Origin: Setaria digitata
Lineage: Eukaryota; Nematoda; Chromadorea; Rhabditida; Setariidae
Direction of reading: 5' to 3'
Assembly (NCBI GenBank): GCA_003640385.1
Contig: RCAB01000958.1
Span: 1-10,827 of the forward strand
Length of the DNA: 10,827 nucleotides
Shown here: piece after piece, positions 8,934-10,827 of the stretch
How positions within the stretch are numbered: position 1 is the stretch's first letter
Layout of the letters: every line of letters begins with the position of its first letter
Translations under genes and position numbers: made by a program
Notes under the pieces: model-generated
What the model saw: the letters and a program-made list of their open reading frames with translations, nothing else
The model's database searches: none
What the model was told of the DNA's origin: nothing

Positions 8934-9715
8934 AGTGTGGAAATATCTGGAGAAAATTAAGATGAAAATTCTGTCTTTGTCTGCAAAATTAAGGCCTACA
9001 TATGATTGGTTAATTGAATATTGAGCTTCGTTGTTGATTTAATGCAGACTTCCGACACTTCTTGCGTCTTTCTTGCATCTTATTTCGGTGCTTTTTACTT
9101 CGATACTTCTGACGCTAATTGTATCTGTCGTTTTTTTTTTACACGAAATGACCCTGAACTTTTCGCTGAACTACAGTTAAAAATACACCCCGAACTGAGC
9201 ACAATCAGAAAGAACTTGCAGTGTAAAATTTTTCTTAATTCGCAAATTAAAAACTAGCCTGGCAAGAACACCAATCGACTTTAACATGTCAAATCACTTC
9301 TATTCCATTTCCTTTATTTATTTCTTCCAAATTACTTCATTGTCTTTCGTTTCAGATTATTGCTATGTTACGTAATTTTTTGTTCGGCTTTTTTTATCTT
9401 TTTTTTTTTTTTTTAGTTGGAACGCTAACTTTTATTTAAACTGTCAGCAAAGTAACTGAGAAAAGAATTTTAAGCATATTTAATCACATAGCATTTACAA
9501 CACTTTCACTCAAAAATTTTCTTTATATTACTATCACTTCTATCTTTAGAGCACTGTAATTAACAATATTTGATCAAGCCGGGTTAAAATTTTACAAAAT
9601 TCCTTTTCCTTCTTTTATGGTTACAACACCATCATTTCAATCCTGCACTCTAAATAAGATTAAATTCTTGTTTTTACATGCCGCAAATAACCATTGTCAA
9701 ACTGTGACAAAAATT
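8934..9715 (+). other. Kinase 3' flank and AT-rich spacer
   Basis: This stretch should begin with the kinase 3' untranslated region. It is AT-rich with several poly-T runs, the longest near 9391-9415. The plus-strand open frame at 9021-9257 has a mildly protein-like end (NDPELFAELQLKIHPEL) but no family match and no good splice context. No clear polyadenylation signal was found close to the stop codon. Confidence 0.5.
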
Positions 9716-9726
9716 ATAATTTCCAG
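9716..9726 (+). promoter_or_regulatory. 3' splice site, candidate trans-splice acceptor
   Basis: TTATAATTTCCAG-like sequence ends at 9726 and is a good nematode acceptor. No upstream exon is evident, so it could receive a spliced leader for the exon candidate that follows, whose first ATG is about 85 bases downstream. Confidence 0.35.
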
Positions 9727-9811
9727 TGGAATAAATTACCGGAAAAAATTTACGCAGTAAGAGAAGAGGTAGCAAAAATTAGCATCAACACCCTACTTCT
9801 CAATTGCAAAA

Positions 9812-9970
9812 ATGATTCTGATGCAATCATTTCGACTAAATCGAGCTGTATTTGCATTTCATTCGCTCAAATATTTTATACATCAATCTTGTCCTGACAG
9901 TGAGTCAATAACCAGTGAACGATATCATCCTGATGTCCCATATCCACCAAAGTCTTCCCCCATTTATCCG
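9812..9970 (+). CDS. Unassigned possible first coding exon, 53 codons
   Basis: I do not recognise this product. The open frame starts at ATG 9812 (a second Met is at 9821) and reaches a possible donor CCG|GTAATT at 9970. Its start, MILMQSFRLNRAVFAFHSLK, is basic and amphipathic with no acidic residue, like a mitochondrial targeting peptide. It then turns acidic and ends in a Pro/Tyr-rich stretch, VPYPPKSSPIYP. The donor is phase 0 and could join in phase to the acceptor at 10115, which opens the P450 N-terminal exon; that would place a presequence-like leader before an ER-type membrane anchor, an odd combination. Without splicing the frame stops at 9995-9997. It may belong to the P450 remnant, be a separate gene with lost 3' exons, or be chance. 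Confidence 0.3.
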
Positions 9971-10115
9971 GTAATTCCGAGAGCGATCCTCACATAACAT
10001 CAATACGCAGTGTTCGAGATGACGATTTAACCAGCAAACAAAGCAATTGCTACCATGCTTCGGTTTCTAAAAAGTCAAACAGGATTACGATGAAATAGCC
10101 ATTACTTACCTGCAG

Positions 10116-10827
10116 TTGCAGCCTCATGAGATTTGCAGGAATGCTTTCTCTTTCGGCATGTTAACAATTCAGTTACTGTTCCTAATCACTGTATTTATCT
10201 TGATCAGAAAATATGCCAAAAAACACAGTCAGACAATATCAGAGAAATGGCGGTTTGTTAGATTAGTCAATCGGTTTCCAGGACCGACTTTTTTCGAAAT
10301 GATCCGAGAATTACTGCAATTCAAAATGGATCGTGAACGTATGCGTATGCGTGTTCATAAAAATTATAATCACATTTAGGATATTAAGGCAAATTAGCTT
10401 TATGACCGATCCATGCATTGAATCAAATTTTACTGAACCTCAATAAGAATAGTTTCATTTGCCGTGCTTCGTCGGAAAGAATCCCAGATAAACTAGAGAA
10501 AAATTATTTTATTCTATGAAAGCAATACTAGAAATTCTTTGGAGAAAATTTCATAAAACGTGAATCAGTCACTATATCTTATTCAGAATTCACTTATCAG
10601 ATGGAATCGATCTTCCGGAAACACGCTTACGAGCATGACAAGACCTCATTCCAATCGATGTTCACTCTTTCAGCACTATGACAATCCAGAAGTGTATGAT
10701 CCAGAGCATTTTGTTTCGGATAAAGTGAAAAGTCGTGATCCGTTCGTCTTCCTGCCGTTTTCAGCCGGTATTCGGAATTGCATACGTGCATTTTTCCGCC
10801 AAATGCCACTTTTTTTCTTCATTTGTT
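10116..10827 (+). pseudogene. Cytochrome P450 (CYP4-like) remnant with internal losses, runs off right edge
   Basis: Three P450 pieces lie in order within about 700 bases. First, an N-terminal exon follows a TACCTGCAG acceptor (first base 10116; in-frame ATG 10158): membrane anchor LTIQLLFLITVFILI, basic stop-transfer, then WRFVRLVNRFPGP with the Pro-rich hinge at residues 41-43; it stops at TAG 10377. Second, at about 10590-10680, the frame reads AYEHDKTSFQSMFTL, resembling the CYP4 oxygen-binding helix FEGHDTTS with its Gly lost and one Thr changed to Lys. Third, after a strong acceptor (CTCTTTCAG) at 10673, an exon reads HYDNPEVYDPEHF and heme loop FSAGIRNCI. A P450 needs about 500 residues; helices B-H and the K-helix ExxR have no room. 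The heme motif FxxGxRxCxG keeps its Cys (10779-10781), but its final Gly is Arg. I infer a deletion derivative. The gene could also be two unrelated P450 fragments side by side. Confidence 0.7.

Noticed and set aside
9021..9257. 78-residue plus-strand frame after the kinase
   Set aside because: The second half looks mildly protein-like, but the frame has no homologue I recognise, a poly-T run in the middle and no convincing splice sites.
10627..10809. 60-residue minus-strand frame at the right end
   Set aside because: It is the antisense shadow of the P450 heme-loop exon.
1..10827. tRNA, rRNA, spliced-leader RNA gene, CRISPR array or intact transposon
   Set aside because: No B-box-like GGTTCGANNCC, no spliced-leader sequence on either strand, no regular spaced repeats and no transposase-like frame were seen by eye. 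A covariance-model scan would be decisive.

Overview
The window looks like AT-rich nuclear DNA from a nematode, probably a spirurid (clade III, filaria-like) worm. All genes are split by introns, and the 3' splice sites mostly follow the nematode TTTCAG pattern. A 3' splice site lies 10-12 bases before the start codon of two genes, as expected for spliced-leader trans-splicing. The kinase belongs to the CK1/TTBK group that is expanded in nematodes. The species cannot be named from this sequence alone.

Layout, left to right. Bases 1-510 are simple-sequence DNA: (TTA)n tracts and a poly-A run. They probably form an intron of a gene on the minus strand that leaves the left edge. Bases 511-639 (minus) hold what looks like the first coding exon of JKAMP, a membrane protein of ER-associated degradation. 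Bases 640-2054 contain no gene I can support. Bases 2055-4096 (minus) carry a complete five-exon seipin gene, which I assembled exon by exon in phase. Bases 4097-5058 are the divergent 5' region shared with the next gene. Bases 5059-8933 (plus) carry a complete seven-exon CK1/tau-tubulin-kinase-like protein kinase of about 335 residues. From 9727 to the right edge lies an unassigned possible first exon, then a collapsed cytochrome P450 (CYP4-like). The P450 keeps its N-terminal anchor, a degraded I-helix and a heme-loop exon within about 700 bases, far too little for a working P450.

Seipin and JKAMP are both ER membrane proteins and lie head-to-tail on the same strand. From memory, the C. elegans orthologues are also neighbours (R01B10.6 and R01B10.5). 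This suggests an old conserved gene pair, possibly an operon. The kinase is transcribed away from them and has no visible functional link. No CRISPR array, tRNA, rRNA, intact transposon or viral gene was seen. I did not find a new multi-gene system. The points most worth a second look are the seipin-JKAMP pair, the collapsed P450 with its odd upstream exon, the Ser in place of His in the kinase catalytic loop, and a few exon-like orphan reading frames.
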